NCBI GenBank assembly: GCA_016200785.1
Contig: JACQED010000561.1
Location: 1 to 11,897, forward strand
Reading direction: 5' to 3'
Source: Chloroflexota bacterium
GTDB lineage: Bacteria > Chloroflexota > Anaerolineae > Anaerolineales > JACQED01
DNA length: 11,897 nt
Made by a program: the position numbers and the translations under genes. A model generated the notes under the pieces. It was not told the origin of the DNA, made no database searches, and worked only from the letters and a program-made list of their open reading frames with translations. Below are positions 1 to 7,264 of the stretch, piece by piece (the first letter of the stretch is position 1; every line of letters begins with the position of its first letter).

Positions 1-673
1 CCGTGCCGTAGTGAATCCCGATCCCGATACGGAGGTTGATCTTGAACTGGGCCTGGAAGTAGGGTTGCATCGCTTCGACGGACGTCAACATTTCAAGACC
101 GGCGCGCACGGCGTTGACAGCTGCGTCCGTTGGGTCCTCGACGCCGAAGAGAGCCATGATCCCGTCGCCTATCAGGTTGTTGATTTGCCCCTGATTCTGA
201 TTGATGATCGGGCCGACGCGGCCGAAATAGCGGTTGAGAACGTGGATGACGTCGTAAGGCAGGTTCGCTTCGGAGAAAGCGGTGAAGTTGCGGATGTCGG
301 AGAACATGATGGCGATGGCCCGCTCCTCGCCGACACTGCGCGGCGCGTCGCCCCGGAGTTCCTGGACGACGAGGTTTTTGTCTTCGTCGTCGAGCACCAG
401 CCGGCGCAGAGTCACATCGCCGGTGAGGGTGGTCTGGCAGGCCAGCCGGACGCGGGGGCTGAAGTTCCGGCGCTCGGCCATCTTCTGCTCTTTTTCGTTC
501 CGGGCGCAGCAGTTCTCGATGCCTTCGAGCACCAACACGCGGCAGGTCGAGCATCTGGCGTTGCCGCCGCAGACGTGCGTGTGCGGGATACCGTTCTGAA
601 GCGAGACCTGAAGAATGGGCGTGCTTGTGTCGGCTTCGACAGTTTTTTCGTTGAGATAGTTGATGCGGGGCAT
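1..673 (-). CDS. [2Fe-2S] ferredoxin / class III nucleotidyl cyclase fusion (partial, C-terminus off the edge)
   Basis: Seen: an open frame from ATG at 673 to the left edge gives 224 residues with no stop. Residues 1-95 are a ferredoxin domain with Cys35, Cys41, Cys44 and Cys79. The C-x5-C-x2-C...C spacing is that of adrenodoxin-type [2Fe-2S] proteins. Residues 115-224 are the front of a class III cyclase catalytic domain. The metal-binding aspartates are Asp126 (in FSDIRNFT) and Asp170 (in IGDGIMALFG), and the HYGT segment at the cut leads towards the usual glycine-rich motif. Known: such fusions are bacterial adenylate/guanylate cyclases in which a redox cofactor is thought to regulate cyclic nucleotide synthesis. 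They are probably cytoplasmic, and no membrane segment is visible. Odd: residue 166, normally the adenine-selecting Lys, is Asn, so the substrate is uncertain. It lies 38 nt after the protease gene on the same strand and is probably co-transcribed. No clear ribosome binding site precedes the ATG. Confidence 0.9.
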   Translation of the reverse strand, partial: MPRINYLNEKTVEADTSTPILQVSLQNGIPHTHVCGGNARCSTCRVLVLEGIENCCARNEKEQKMAERRNFSPRVRLACQTTLTGDVTLRRLVLDDEDKNLVVQELRGDAPRSVGEERAIAIMFSDIRNFTAFSEANLPYDVIHVLNRYFGRVGPIINQNQGQINNLIGDGIMALFGVEDPTDAAVNAVRAGLEMLTSVEAMQPYFQAQFKINLRIGIGIHYGT

Positions 674-711
674 AGAGGTCGAAGTTGAGGGTTCGGGAAT
701 CGACAGATGCC

Positions 712-1143
712 TCAGCCGACGATCTGGTAAGTATGAGGAGGATACAGCAGCGTCACCACGTTCCCCCGACGGTCGCAAATCACAGTGAACTCGTCGAGGA
801 TATCGCGGCCCAAGAGATGTGTATTGGCCTGTGTCGGATCGGTGAGGACAGAGCAAGTCAACCCAAAGCCGATTTTCCTGCCCGTCGTATCCACAAAAGC
901 AAGTCGCACGCGAGCGCTATAACTGTCCACTTTGCCAGCCGGGCTGATGAGATACGCATCAGCCATTGTCATCTTGTAGGGTTCGAGGGCTTCTGCGAAA
1001 TCAGACCCGAGCACAGTTTGCTCGGCCCCGGTGTCCACCAGGAATAGCGTCGGATATTCGCCGTCCGAGATGATGACTGTCCCCCCGATGACAGGAGACA
1101 TGGTCCCCAACTCGTCCGAGATCCATTGCCCATCAATTCGCAT
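712..1143 (-). CDS. Retropepsin-like aspartic protease
   Basis: Seen: 143 residues from ATG at 1143. The catalytic motif LVDTGAEQTVL places the active-site aspartate at Asp37, with the family's DTGA. Near the C-terminus (110-116) the sequence LLGRDIL matches the hydrophobic-hydrophobic-Gly motif that closes the retropepsin fold. One Asp-containing lobe means it would have to act as a homodimer, as known for retroviral-type proteases. There is no signal peptide or membrane helix, so it is probably cytoplasmic. The start was chosen because the open frame upstream (to 1362) lies inside the DUF5678-like gene and reads like antisense-type composition, whereas ATG 1143 overlaps that gene's stop by 11 nt, a spacing typical of translational coupling. 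The substrate is unknown; its partner gene product is one candidate. Family assignment is sound, biological role is not known. Confidence 0.85.
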   Translation of the reverse strand: MRIDGQWISDELGTMSPVIGGTVIISDGEYPTLFLVDTGAEQTVLGSDFAEALEPYKMTMADAYLISPAGKVDSYSARVRLAFVDTTGRKIGFGLTCSVLTDPTQANTHLLGRDILDEFTVICDRRGNVVTLLYPPHTYQIVG

Positions 1144-1615
1144 GCGCGGTTGCAGGGGTTGAACTGTAGAGCCGAATGATAAACGGGGTATCGTTCGGAT
1201 ACGCTGATCGGGCCTTGGCCAGTGCGTCGAAATACGATTTTCCCCGAAAGACTTTCCCCTGCGAAATGGCGACGTGAGTGTCGTGGAATTCGGCAGCAAT
1301 CTCCGCCCGATGGTCATTCCACCATCTAGCGTTAGCCGCCAAGGCATCGAGGGCAGCGGCATGAGCCTCCGATATGCCGCCGATTTCCATCGTCACCTTG
1401 TGCCGAGGCTCCTTCAGCCGGACACGGATTGGAAGCCGGATTCTGCGGCGCGGCACATCTCGAACGATAAACTCGACGGGTTCGGGCTTTTCGTCCTTCG
1501 CCACGCCTGGCCGGCTTGTCATTGCTGTCAACGGCTCGATCCGCTCCAAAGCCAGTTGCAGTTTATCCTCGGGAAGTTGCTCGACGAGGGCAGTGAGTCT
1601 TTCGCGAGTGGTCAT
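1133..1615 (-). CDS. DUF5678-like small protein
   Basis: Seen: 160 residues from ATG 1615, preceded by GGAG at 1627-1630 with an 11-nt spacer. Residues 1-30 form an acidic-basic helical segment. Residues 45-75 are strongly basic (PRRRIRLPIRVRLKEPRHK). Residues 97-150 follow the pattern of DUF5678 domains: WWNDHRAEIAAEF, then a strand HVAISQGKVFRGKS, then a helix and a final strand TPFIIRLY. Known: DUF5678 proteins are small, of unknown function, and in my recollection are often encoded beside retropepsin-like proteases. Inference: this gene and the next form a two-gene module, since they overlap by 11 nt. It is the first gene of the cluster and has the best promoter. No enzymatic motif is visible. 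The domain assignment is by pattern only, so it is moderately sure. Confidence 0.75.
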   Translation of the reverse strand: MTTRERLTALVEQLPEDKLQLALERIEPLTAMTSRPGVAKDEKPEPVEFIVRDVPRRRIRLPIRVRLKEPRHKVTMEIGGISEAHAAALDALAANARWWNDHRAEIAAEFHDTHVAISQGKVFRGKSYFDALAKARSAYPNDTPFIIRLYSSTPATAHAN

Positions 1616-1638
1616 TCTGCTTTCCGCTCCGCAACGGT

Positions 1639-1667
1639 ATTATAGCATTCGATGGCAAGCCGGGAAA
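1639..1667 (-). promoter_or_regulatory. Extended -10 promoter for the DUF5678/protease/cyclase cluster
   Basis: Read on the minus strand, TGCTATAAT lies at 1647-1639: a perfect TATAAT with the TGn extension. Seventeen bases upstream of the hexamer is TTTCCC (1667-1662), a weak -35 matching three of six positions, which is typical when the -10 is extended. Transcription would start near 1632, giving a short leader of about 17 nt that holds the GGAG ribosome site before ATG 1615. Inferred from consensus only. Confidence 0.65.
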
Positions 1668-1684
1668 CCAGCCAATTACCGTCA

Positions 1685-1734
1685 CGCCCGGATAGGCCGG
1701 GCGGATCGGGTTCGCCGACTCCGGTGGATCCACC
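1685..1734. other. Intergenic inverted repeats between the two minus-strand clusters
   Basis: A GC-rich hairpin has a 7-bp perfect stem (CGCCCGG 1685-1691 with CCGGGCG 1697-1703) and a 5-nt loop. A separate perfect 12-bp palindrome GGTGGATCCACC lies at 1723-1734. Neither is followed by a T-run on either strand, so an intrinsic terminator is not supported. They sit between the end of the hydrolase gene and the promoter of the downstream cluster, where termination would be expected. Role unknown. Confidence 0.35.
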
Positions 1735-1743
1735 TTATCCGCA

Positions 1744-2541
1744 TCATCTTTGAGACGCTCCGTCGACCAGTTTCAATACTTCACTCATGATCTGCGGCCA
1801 TTCGCGCGATCCGGGATCGACGACTTCGAAGTGCCCCGCGCCGGGCAGCGCGACGAGGCTTACGTCGTCGCCGCGCGCGACGGCGGCATCGCGATAGGCG
1901 CGGCCGATCTCGAATGGCACGATGTCGTCGTCAGTGCCGTGAATGAGAACCTGCCGCACGCCCAGCGGCAACAACGCGGCGGGCGAGCCGACTGCGTAAC
2001 GCTCGGGATGCGTGTCCGGGCCGCCGCCGATCAACCGCTCCACCGCCCCCATCCCCACCCTGCGCCGCGCCGCCCATTCGAGATCGTTGACCCCCGCCAG
2101 CGACACCACCGTCTTCAGCGGTAACGGCCCGCCCGTGCCGCTCGACAGCACATTGCCGGCCGGAATCCGATGACGCCCCGCCAGCCACAGCGCGAGGTGC
2201 CCACCCGCCGAATGCCCCAGCGACACAACGCGATCCAGATCGAGATTGTTTCGCGGCGCGAGTTCGCGCAAATGATCGGCGGCCAATCCGACATCCTGGA
2301 AAGTTCCGGGCCAGCCGCCGCCGCGATTGCCAACTCGCCGGTATTCGATGTTCCAGGTCGCCACGCCCGCCTCCGTGAGCGCGGCGCAGATCGAGTCCAT
2401 CAGCGTCAGATCGTAGAAGGCGAGCCAGAAGCCGCCATGAATCACGATGGCGACCGGATACGGGCCGGGGCCGGAGGGCAGGCGCAAGTCGCCGAATTGA
2501 AGTTGGTCGGGGCCGTAAGGGATTCGCGTCGATTTGTTCAT
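1744..2541 (-). CDS. Alpha/beta hydrolase (esterase / kynurenine formamidase-like)
   Basis: Seen: 265 residues, no signal peptide. Residues 35-39, HGGFW, are the oxyanion-hole motif of the esterase/lipase and kynurenine-formamidase-like branch. GHSAGG at 109-114 holds the nucleophile Ser111. HGTDDDIVP at 201-209 supplies the acid (probably Asp205). His237 in GAGHFEV completes the triad. Length and motif order fit a complete single-domain serine hydrolase acting on small carboxyl esters or aryl formamides; the true substrate cannot be read from sequence. Start ATG 2541 lies 21 nt after the end of the truncated FAD oxidoreductase, with only a weak GGGCGGA-type site upstream. It is the last gene of the six-gene minus-strand run. 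No tryptophan-catabolism neighbours support a specific kynurenine role. Confidence 0.88.
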   Translation of the reverse strand: MNKSTRIPYGPDQLQFGDLRLPSGPGPYPVAIVIHGGFWLAFYDLTLMDSICAALTEAGVATWNIEYRRVGNRGGGWPGTFQDVGLAADHLRELAPRNNLDLDRVVSLGHSAGGHLALWLAGRHRIPAGNVLSSGTGGPLPLKTVVSLAGVNDLEWAARRRVGMGAVERLIGGGPDTHPERYAVGSPAALLPLGVRQVLIHGTDDDIVPFEIGRAYRDAAVARGDDVSLVALPGAGHFEVVDPGSREWPQIMSEVLKLVDGASQR

Positions 2542-2562
2542 GATCCGCCCGTTCGAAGGGTC

Positions 2563-3060
2563 TCATTCGAATCCGCCTGCCGCATCACGATCCAGCCCCT
2601 CGGCGGGAAAGCCATCGGCGCTCAGTTCACGCGCCGAGGCACGCAGTGTTTCAACCTCGTCGGCGCGAGCCGCCAGCGAGAGAAAGCCGGTGACGGCGTA
2701 ATCGGCATCAATGGCCTCGCGCGCGAGCACATCCTCAAGAAGTTGCTGATTGAGGATCGTCGCCGCAAAGATTTCGCGCGCCGAAGCGCGGCCAAACCTT
2801 TCAATCGCGGTGGCGTAAGCGTGGTTCGGGCCGGTCGCGTGCAGTCCGCCGCTGCGCCCCGTTGCCCCGGCGGACGGGATCGGATTGCGCTCGACGGCGA
2901 GCGGCGATTGTCCGCGCCGCGCCAGCCAATAAGCCAGCGCACTGGCCATGACGCCCGCGCCGAGGATCGCGATCTCAGCGCGCGCCGGGAGCGTGACGGC
3001 ATCGCTGGAAAAGTCGGGCGCGGTTTGGAGCCAATGCGAGGAGTTGATGCGAGCCGGCAT
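2563..3060 (-). pseudogene. Truncated FAD-dependent oxidoreductase (DAO family, N-terminal part only)
   Basis: Seen: 165 residues from ATG 3060. Residues 30-58 are a Rossmann dinucleotide-binding unit (ILGAGVMASALAYWLARRG, then Glu57 for the ribose). GATGRSGG at 65-72 is the second FAD contact typical of D-amino-acid-oxidase/glycine-oxidase-like enzymes. The third glycine of GxGxxG is Ala39. Family members are usually around 350-450 residues, but this frame stops after 165, and the hydrolase gene starts 21 nt later, so the substrate and C-terminal FAD-binding parts are missing rather than shifted into another frame. The start is fixed by a TGATG overlap with the MFS gene stop. The likely explanation is an internal deletion that removed the 3' part. 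A stand-alone small flavin-binding protein is possible but less likely, because half the fold is absent. Confidence 0.75.
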
Positions 3061-4304
3061 CAATCGGCCGGCTGGGGGGCGGCCTGATCGCCCATTGGCC
3101 GAATCCCTGCGATCGGCTTGAGGCTTCCGAGAGCGTAGGCCAGGACGACGCTCGCGCCGACGCCGATAGTCAACGGCGCGCCGAGGGCCGTCGCCAACGT
3201 CCCCGCCACGAAGCCGCCCAACGGAGTGAAGCCGAAGGTCAGCGCATACAGACCGAACACGCGCCCGCGCATCTCGTCTGAGGACAGCAATTGAAACAAC
3301 GTTTGCATCAGCACGTCGTAGATCACCAGCGTGCCGCCCGCGAGGGTCACCACGAACAGAGAGACGACGTACCAGCGTGACAGCGCGAACAGAATGAGAG
3401 ACAGGCTTGCGCCGACAACCGCAAAGGACAACAATCCGCCCTTGTTCCTGTAATCGCCCAGACCCGCCACAGCCAACGCCGCCACCGTCGCGCCGACGCC
3501 GGCCGCCGACGAGAGGTAGCCCAGGCCCGACGCTCCCACCTGAAGGACGTCACGGGCCACAACCGGGAGCATGACGTAGAACGAGAAGCCGAACATTTCG
3601 ACCATCGGGCTGAGCGTCAATAGGCGGCGCAAAGGGGCGTTGGCCCAAACGTATTTGATTCCCTCTCCGGCGGAGCGCCAGAACAACTCGGACGAGGCGG
3701 GCGACTTGAACGCCCCCTGAATAAGAAGGGCGAGCAGTGAACTGGCGACCGAGAATCCGCCTGTGACGACAAAAGAACTGCCGATTCCCAGAGTCGAGAT
3801 CAGCGCCCCGGCGATCATTGACCCGGCGATGCGCGAGAGCGTCCAGCTCATCATCCCGGCGGCCGAGGCATTCATCGAACGCTCGCGCCCGACAATCTGA
3901 TAGGTCATCGCGTTGGATGCCGGCACGTGGACTGACAACAAAGCCCCCTGCATCAACGCGGCGAGGAGGACGTGCCACAGAGCGATGAGATTGGTCGCGG
4001 CCAGAATGCCGAGCGCCATCATCACCGCGCCGCTGGCGAGGTGCGAATAAATCAGCACGAGACGTTTGTCCAGGCGATCGACGAGGACACCGCCGAACAA
4101 GCCAAAGCCCATCTGCCCCACGCCCATCAGGCCGGCCACCAAGCCGACCCAAAACGGCGAGTTGCCGAGGCTGAGAGCGAGCCAGCCGATCGTCAGAGAG
4201 TACATCGTCAGGCTGACCGAGTGCAGGAAGTTGCTCGACCACAGCCAGCGGTATGGCGGCGCATCGAACGCGGCGAGCATACGGGAAACGACGGCGCTAG
4301 ACAC
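3060..4304 (-). CDS. MFS transporter (EntS / MFS_3-like exporter)
   Basis: Seen: 414 residues with about 12 hydrophobic segments. The loop between TM2 and TM3 reads GGVLVDRLDKRLVL, which matches the MFS signature G-x3-DR-x-x-R. A second conserved loop (SSDEMRGRVFGLYAL) resembles the one in the enterobactin-exporter-like MFS_3 group. It is an inner-membrane, probably proton-coupled exporter; the cargo is unknown. Start: GTG 4304 was chosen over the longer ATG 4364 (inside the nucleoside hydrolase gene) and over ATG 4280, because GGAGG lies 9 nt upstream of the GTG and the resulting N-terminus is short before TM1. It overlaps the nucleoside hydrolase stop by 8 nt and shares one base with the FAD oxidoreductase start, so translation is probably coupled on both sides. 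Confidence 0.9.
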   Translation of the reverse strand: MSSAVVSRMLAAFDAPPYRWLWSSNFLHSVSLTMYSLTIGWLALSLGNSPFWVGLVAGLMGVGQMGFGLFGGVLVDRLDKRLVLIYSHLASGAVMMALGILAATNLIALWHVLLAALMQGALLSVHVPASNAMTYQIVGRERSMNASAAGMMSWTLSRIAGSMIAGALISTLGIGSSFVVTGGFSVASSLLALLIQGAFKSPASSELFWRSAGEGIKYVWANAPLRRLLTLSPMVEMFGFSFYVMLPVVARDVLQVGASGLGYLSSAAGVGATVAALAVAGLGDYRNKGGLLSFAVVGASLSLILFALSRWYVVSLFVVTLAGGTLVIYDVLMQTLFQLLSSDEMRGRVFGLYALTFGFTPLGGFVAGTLATALGAPLTIGVGASVVLAYALGSLKPIAGIRPMGDQAAPQPAD

Positions 4305-5202
4305 TCCCCAATCCCTCCAGCATGATCTCAATAAATCTCCCCCGATTGATCCCCACCCCGACATCCACGTTCGGCTCTTTCTTCTGCCGGCCTGAGATGT
4401 CAGCCACGGTGCGACCGCGAGTCAGTTCGCCGCGCAATTCGATATCAACGCGCATGGCTTTGGTCGTCAGGATGGGCGGCTCGATGAGCGCCGCCACCGC
4501 GCAGGCGTCGTAGATTTCTCCGGCGCTCCAACCGGCGGTATTGATGAAGTCAATGATGTCCGCCGCAATGCGCGCCGAGGGCGTATTGCATGCGCGCATT
4601 CGAGCGACATCGTGCGGGGTAATGCGCGCCTGCCCGGTCACTTCCAGCCCGACCATCGTAATCGGAATCCCGGCGTTAAACACGACGCGCGCGGCTTCGG
4701 GATCGGCGACGACATTGAACTCGGCGGATGGCGTGCAGTTGCCTTCGAGATACGCGCCGGCCATCGTGACGATGCGCGGGATGCGTGCCGCAAGTCGCGG
4801 CTCGAGTCTGAGCGCCAGCGCGAGATTCGTCTGCGGGCCGGTCGGGGCGTAGATGGTTGAGGGGCCGTCCAAACTCATGTAATAGTCCACGAGGAAAAGT
4901 GCTGCGTGCTGAGTTTGCGGCGCGAGGGTCGGCGCGGGCAAAGGCAGGATCGCGCGTTGAACAGCGTCGCCCGGCAGAGGGTCGGCGACGAGAGGCCGAT
5001 CGGCGCCGGGATACACCGGCACGCGAGACAGCCCGCCCGCCTCAAGCACTCGCAGGGTGTTGTCGAGAGTGATCGTCAGCGGCGCATTGCCGTGCGTCAC
5101 CGCCACGGCAACCAATTCGAGCGCGGGATGATGTCCGGCGAGTAATGTTGCCACCGCATCGTCGCCCCCGGTGTCAACGTCGAGGATGATTTTCCGCTTC
5201 AT
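4297..5202 (-). CDS. Nucleoside hydrolase (IUNH/CUNH family)
   Basis: Seen: 301 residues from ATG 5202. The N-terminal calcium-site motif DVDTGGDD (8-15) corresponds to the family's DTDPGxDD. Also present are HGN at 37-39, a conserved APTGPQTNLALAL block (119-131) and AEFNVVADPEA (160-170), with the Glu and Asn that contact ribose. Asp232 sits in YDACAVAALIEP, the C-terminal metal/active-site segment. Known: these enzymes hydrolyse the N-glycosidic bond of ribonucleosides to free base plus ribose, usually in the cytosol. Odd: the residue before Asp232 is Tyr231, where many members have His, so base preference may differ. Length matches the family. The start overlaps the EamA stop by 4 nt (ATGA). 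It lies between two transporter genes, which suggests salvage or clearance of a nucleoside-like compound. Confidence 0.92.
   Translation of the reverse strand: MKRKIILDVDTGGDDAVATLLAGHHPALELVAVAVTHGNAPLTITLDNTLRVLEAGGLSRVPVYPGADRPLVADPLPGDAVQRAILPLPAPTLAPQTQHAALFLVDYYMSLDGPSTIYAPTGPQTNLALALRLEPRLAARIPRIVTMAGAYLEGNCTPSAEFNVVADPEAARVVFNAGIPITMVGLEVTGQARITPHDVARMRACNTPSARIAADIIDFINTAGWSAGEIYDACAVAALIEPPILTTKAMRVDIELRGELTRGRTVADISGRQKKEPNVDVGVGINRGRFIEIMLEGLGSV
4314..4318 (-). promoter_or_regulatory. Ribosome binding site deciding the MFS start
   Basis: GGAGG on the minus strand lies 9 nt upstream of GTG 4304, inside the last codons of the nucleoside hydrolase gene. The next in-frame ATG (4280) would be 33 nt away, so the GTG is the better start. 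Confidence 0.7.
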
Positions 5203-6122
5203 CGGTCGATCGACTCGCGCTTCACGCTCCCGCCTCTCGTCACAATCGCAACTCCCGCCAGCACGGCCAGGCCGCCGAGGAGGTCCTGCGCGTCGGGGCG
5301 GATGCCAAACAAGAACAACGACCACAAGATCGCGACGACCGGGCTGGCCGTGAGAATCAGCGTGTGAATTGAAATGTCGAGCCGTCTCAACACGGTGTAG
5401 TACAGGGTGCGGCTGATCACGACATCCGTCGTGCCGGCGACCATGAGCACCAGCCATGTCCGTCCGTCCGGCCACACCCACAACCGCTGCGCCGAGGCCG
5501 ATGCCAGCAAGAAGCCAACTGTCACAATCAGCCGCCACACGAAGAACTCAACGAAATCAATGTCGCCGCCGTAACGCTTCACCGCCGCAGTGTGACAAGC
5601 GTACAGAAAACTGGAGCCAATGACCAACAGCGATCCGACGCGGAGGTAATCGCCCGGCTGATAACTGATCACGGCCACGCCGAATATGGCGATCAGCGCG
5701 CCGAACACTTGCATGCGCCTCAACCGGTCACCCAGCCAGAAGAAGCCGAAGCCTAGCCCGAACAGGATTGACGTCTCAGACAACAGCGACGCGGTGCCGG
5801 GGGCGACGAAGGACACCGCGTTGTAGTTGATGGTCGTGCTTGCGGCCACTAGCGCGCCGACGGCCAGAAAGAACCAGGCGTGGCGGCGGAAGGTGCTCCA
5901 TCGGAGGCGGCCGCGCGCGATGGCGAAAGCCGTCAATTCCACCGTGCCGATGCCGATCACGTACACCACCGACACGGCCGGCGGCAGAAGATCGCGCAGG
6001 GCGCGGGCAAAGACAAAATGAAGGCCGTCAACGGCAAGCAAAGCCGCGACCAACAACCACGTAGTCTGATAGATACTCACTGAGGCAGTCGGCCCGGGCG
6101 ATTGACTCTGCGCTTCGTTCAT
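5199..6122 (-). CDS. EamA/DMT-family membrane permease
   Basis: Seen: 307 residues with about ten hydrophobic segments in two repeated halves of five, the EamA layout. The conserved end of the first half reads APGTASLLSETSILFGLGFGFFWLGDRL (about residues 107-134), with the typical E-x(n)-P/G pattern. The second half carries ILTASPVVAILWSLFLFGI before the last helices. The protein is an inner-membrane transporter of the drug/metabolite superfamily; members export or import small metabolites, and the substrate cannot be predicted. ATG 6122 is preceded by GGAGG (6135-6139), with a somewhat long 12-nt spacer. It follows the alcohol dehydrogenase by 24 nt and overlaps the nucleoside hydrolase by 4 nt, consistent with one operon. 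Confidence 0.9.
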   Translation of the reverse strand: MNEAQSQSPGPTASVSIYQTTWLLVAALLAVDGLHFVFARALRDLLPPAVSVVYVIGIGTVELTAFAIARGRLRWSTFRRHAWFFLAVGALVAASTTINYNAVSFVAPGTASLLSETSILFGLGFGFFWLGDRLRRMQVFGALIAIFGVAVISYQPGDYLRVGSLLVIGSSFLYACHTAAVKRYGGDIDFVEFFVWRLIVTVGFLLASASAQRLWVWPDGRTWLVLMVAGTTDVVISRTLYYTVLRRLDISIHTLILTASPVVAILWSLFLFGIRPDAQDLLGGLAVLAGVAIVTRGGSVKRESIDR

Positions 6123-6146
6123 TGGAAGTAGCCGCCTCCGAACGAA

Positions 6147-7235
6147 CTAAAAGATGATGACATTCCGCAGCGCCTCACCCCGCTCCATCACTTCGATCGC
6201 CTCGTTGATCTTTTCCAGCGGATAACAAGCTGTGATCAATTCGTCCAGCTTCAGCCGCCCGCCGAGATACAAATCCACCAGACGCGGCACGTCCACGCGC
6301 GGGCGCGTCGAGCCCATGTGGCTGCCGATCACCCGCTGGCCGTCGTAGACGAACTGGCCCATCGGCAGGTTGACCATCGCGTCCTTACCGGGCATTCCGA
6401 CTAGCACCAGCGACCCGCCGCGCCGCACGAGGCGCAGAGCCTGCGAGGCCACCCCCGCGTTGCCAATCGTGACGAAGGCATAGTCGGCCCCGCGGCCCGA
6501 CGTCAGGTCCTTCACTGTCCTGCGTGGATCGATCTCTTTTGAGTTGAAAGCCTGCGTCGCGCCAAAGGCGCGCGCCGCCGCCAATTTGGAATCGAGCACG
6601 TCCAACGCGACGATCGGATAAGCCCCCGCGAGGGCCGCACCCTGAATTGTATTGAGGCCCACGCCCCCGGCTCCGATGACGACGACACTGCTGCCCGGTT
6701 CGACTTTGGCGGTGTTGAAGACCGCGCCAACGCCGGTGATCACACCGCAGGCCAGCAGACACGCTCGGTCCTGCGGCATCTCTTTTGAGATGGGGATCAC
6801 CTGCGACTGATCGACGACGACGGACTCGGCAAATGCGCCAGTGGCGATCCCCTGGTTGAGCGGCTGGCCGCGTTTGTTGCGCAGGCGGTGTTCGGAGGCA
6901 AGCGCGAACTGTCCTTCGCACAAATCCGGCGCTCCGGTCGTGCACTGGAAACAGCGCCCGCAGTGCCGCACGAGCGATACCACCGCAGTATCGCCGGGCT
7001 GGCACAGTGTCACACCTTCGCCGACCTCTTCCACCACCCCGGCGGCCTCGTGCCCGACGACGACTGGCGGCGGTGTGCCCCACCCTTCCCAATCGCCGCG
7101 GATGGTGTGAACGTCGCTGTGACAGATGGCAACGGCGGCGAGGCAGACTTTCACTTCGCCGGCCTTCGGCGGATCGAGGTTCACCTCTTCGACGACGAGG
7201 GGTGTACCGAGTTCGTAACAAACGGCGGCTTTCAT
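6147..7235 (-). CDS. Zinc-dependent alcohol dehydrogenase (MDR family)
   Basis: Seen: 362 residues from ATG 7235. AGGAG at 7246-7250 precedes it with a 10-nt spacer, so longer frames extending into the RNA gene upstream are rejected. Catalytic zinc ligands are Cys38 (ICHSD), His62 with Glu63 (GHEAAG) and Cys163. The structural zinc is held by Cys92, Cys95, Cys98 and Cys106. The Rossmann fold carries VIGAGGVGLNTIQGA (186-200), and Asp212 after the second strand favours NAD over NADP. Known: such class III/NDMA-type-like MDR enzymes oxidise primary alcohols or formaldehyde adducts; exact substrate unknown. Full family length. It is the first gene of the six-gene minus-strand run, starting only 30 nt past the T-run of the rnpB terminator. 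Confidence 0.92.
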   Translation of the reverse strand: MKAAVCYELGTPLVVEEVNLDPPKAGEVKVCLAAVAICHSDVHTIRGDWEGWGTPPPVVVGHEAAGVVEEVGEGVTLCQPGDTAVVSLVRHCGRCFQCTTGAPDLCEGQFALASEHRLRNKRGQPLNQGIATGAFAESVVVDQSQVIPISKEMPQDRACLLACGVITGVGAVFNTAKVEPGSSVVVIGAGGVGLNTIQGAALAGAYPIVALDVLDSKLAAARAFGATQAFNSKEIDPRRTVKDLTSGRGADYAFVTIGNAGVASQALRLVRRGGSLVLVGMPGKDAMVNLPMGQFVYDGQRVIGSHMGSTRPRVDVPRLVDLYLGGRLKLDELITACYPLEKINEAIEVMERGEALRNVIIF

Positions 7236-7264
7236 TACGGCGAATCTCCTGAAAATCACTCTCA

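Noticed and set aside
11..688. Plus-strand 225-residue open frame
   Set aside because: It is antisense to the ferredoxin-cyclase gene, whose cysteine and aspartate motifs are unmistakable on the minus strand.
1144..1362. Longer start for the retropepsin-like protease
   Set aside because: The added residues overlap the DUF5678-like gene in another frame and do not resemble a protease propeptide or signal peptide.
1685..1703. GC hairpin as an intrinsic terminator
   Set aside because: No T-run follows on either strand, so only an inverted repeat is reported.
4305..4364. Longer MFS start at ATG 4364
   Set aside because: It would overlap the nucleoside hydrolase by 68 nt and add a Trp/Arg-rich non-membrane stretch; GTG 4304 has GGAGG at ideal spacing.
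5203..5538. Longer nucleoside hydrolase start at 5538
   Set aside because: The extension lies inside the EamA gene and lacks family similarity; the conserved DVDTGGDD motif begins 8 residues after ATG 5202.
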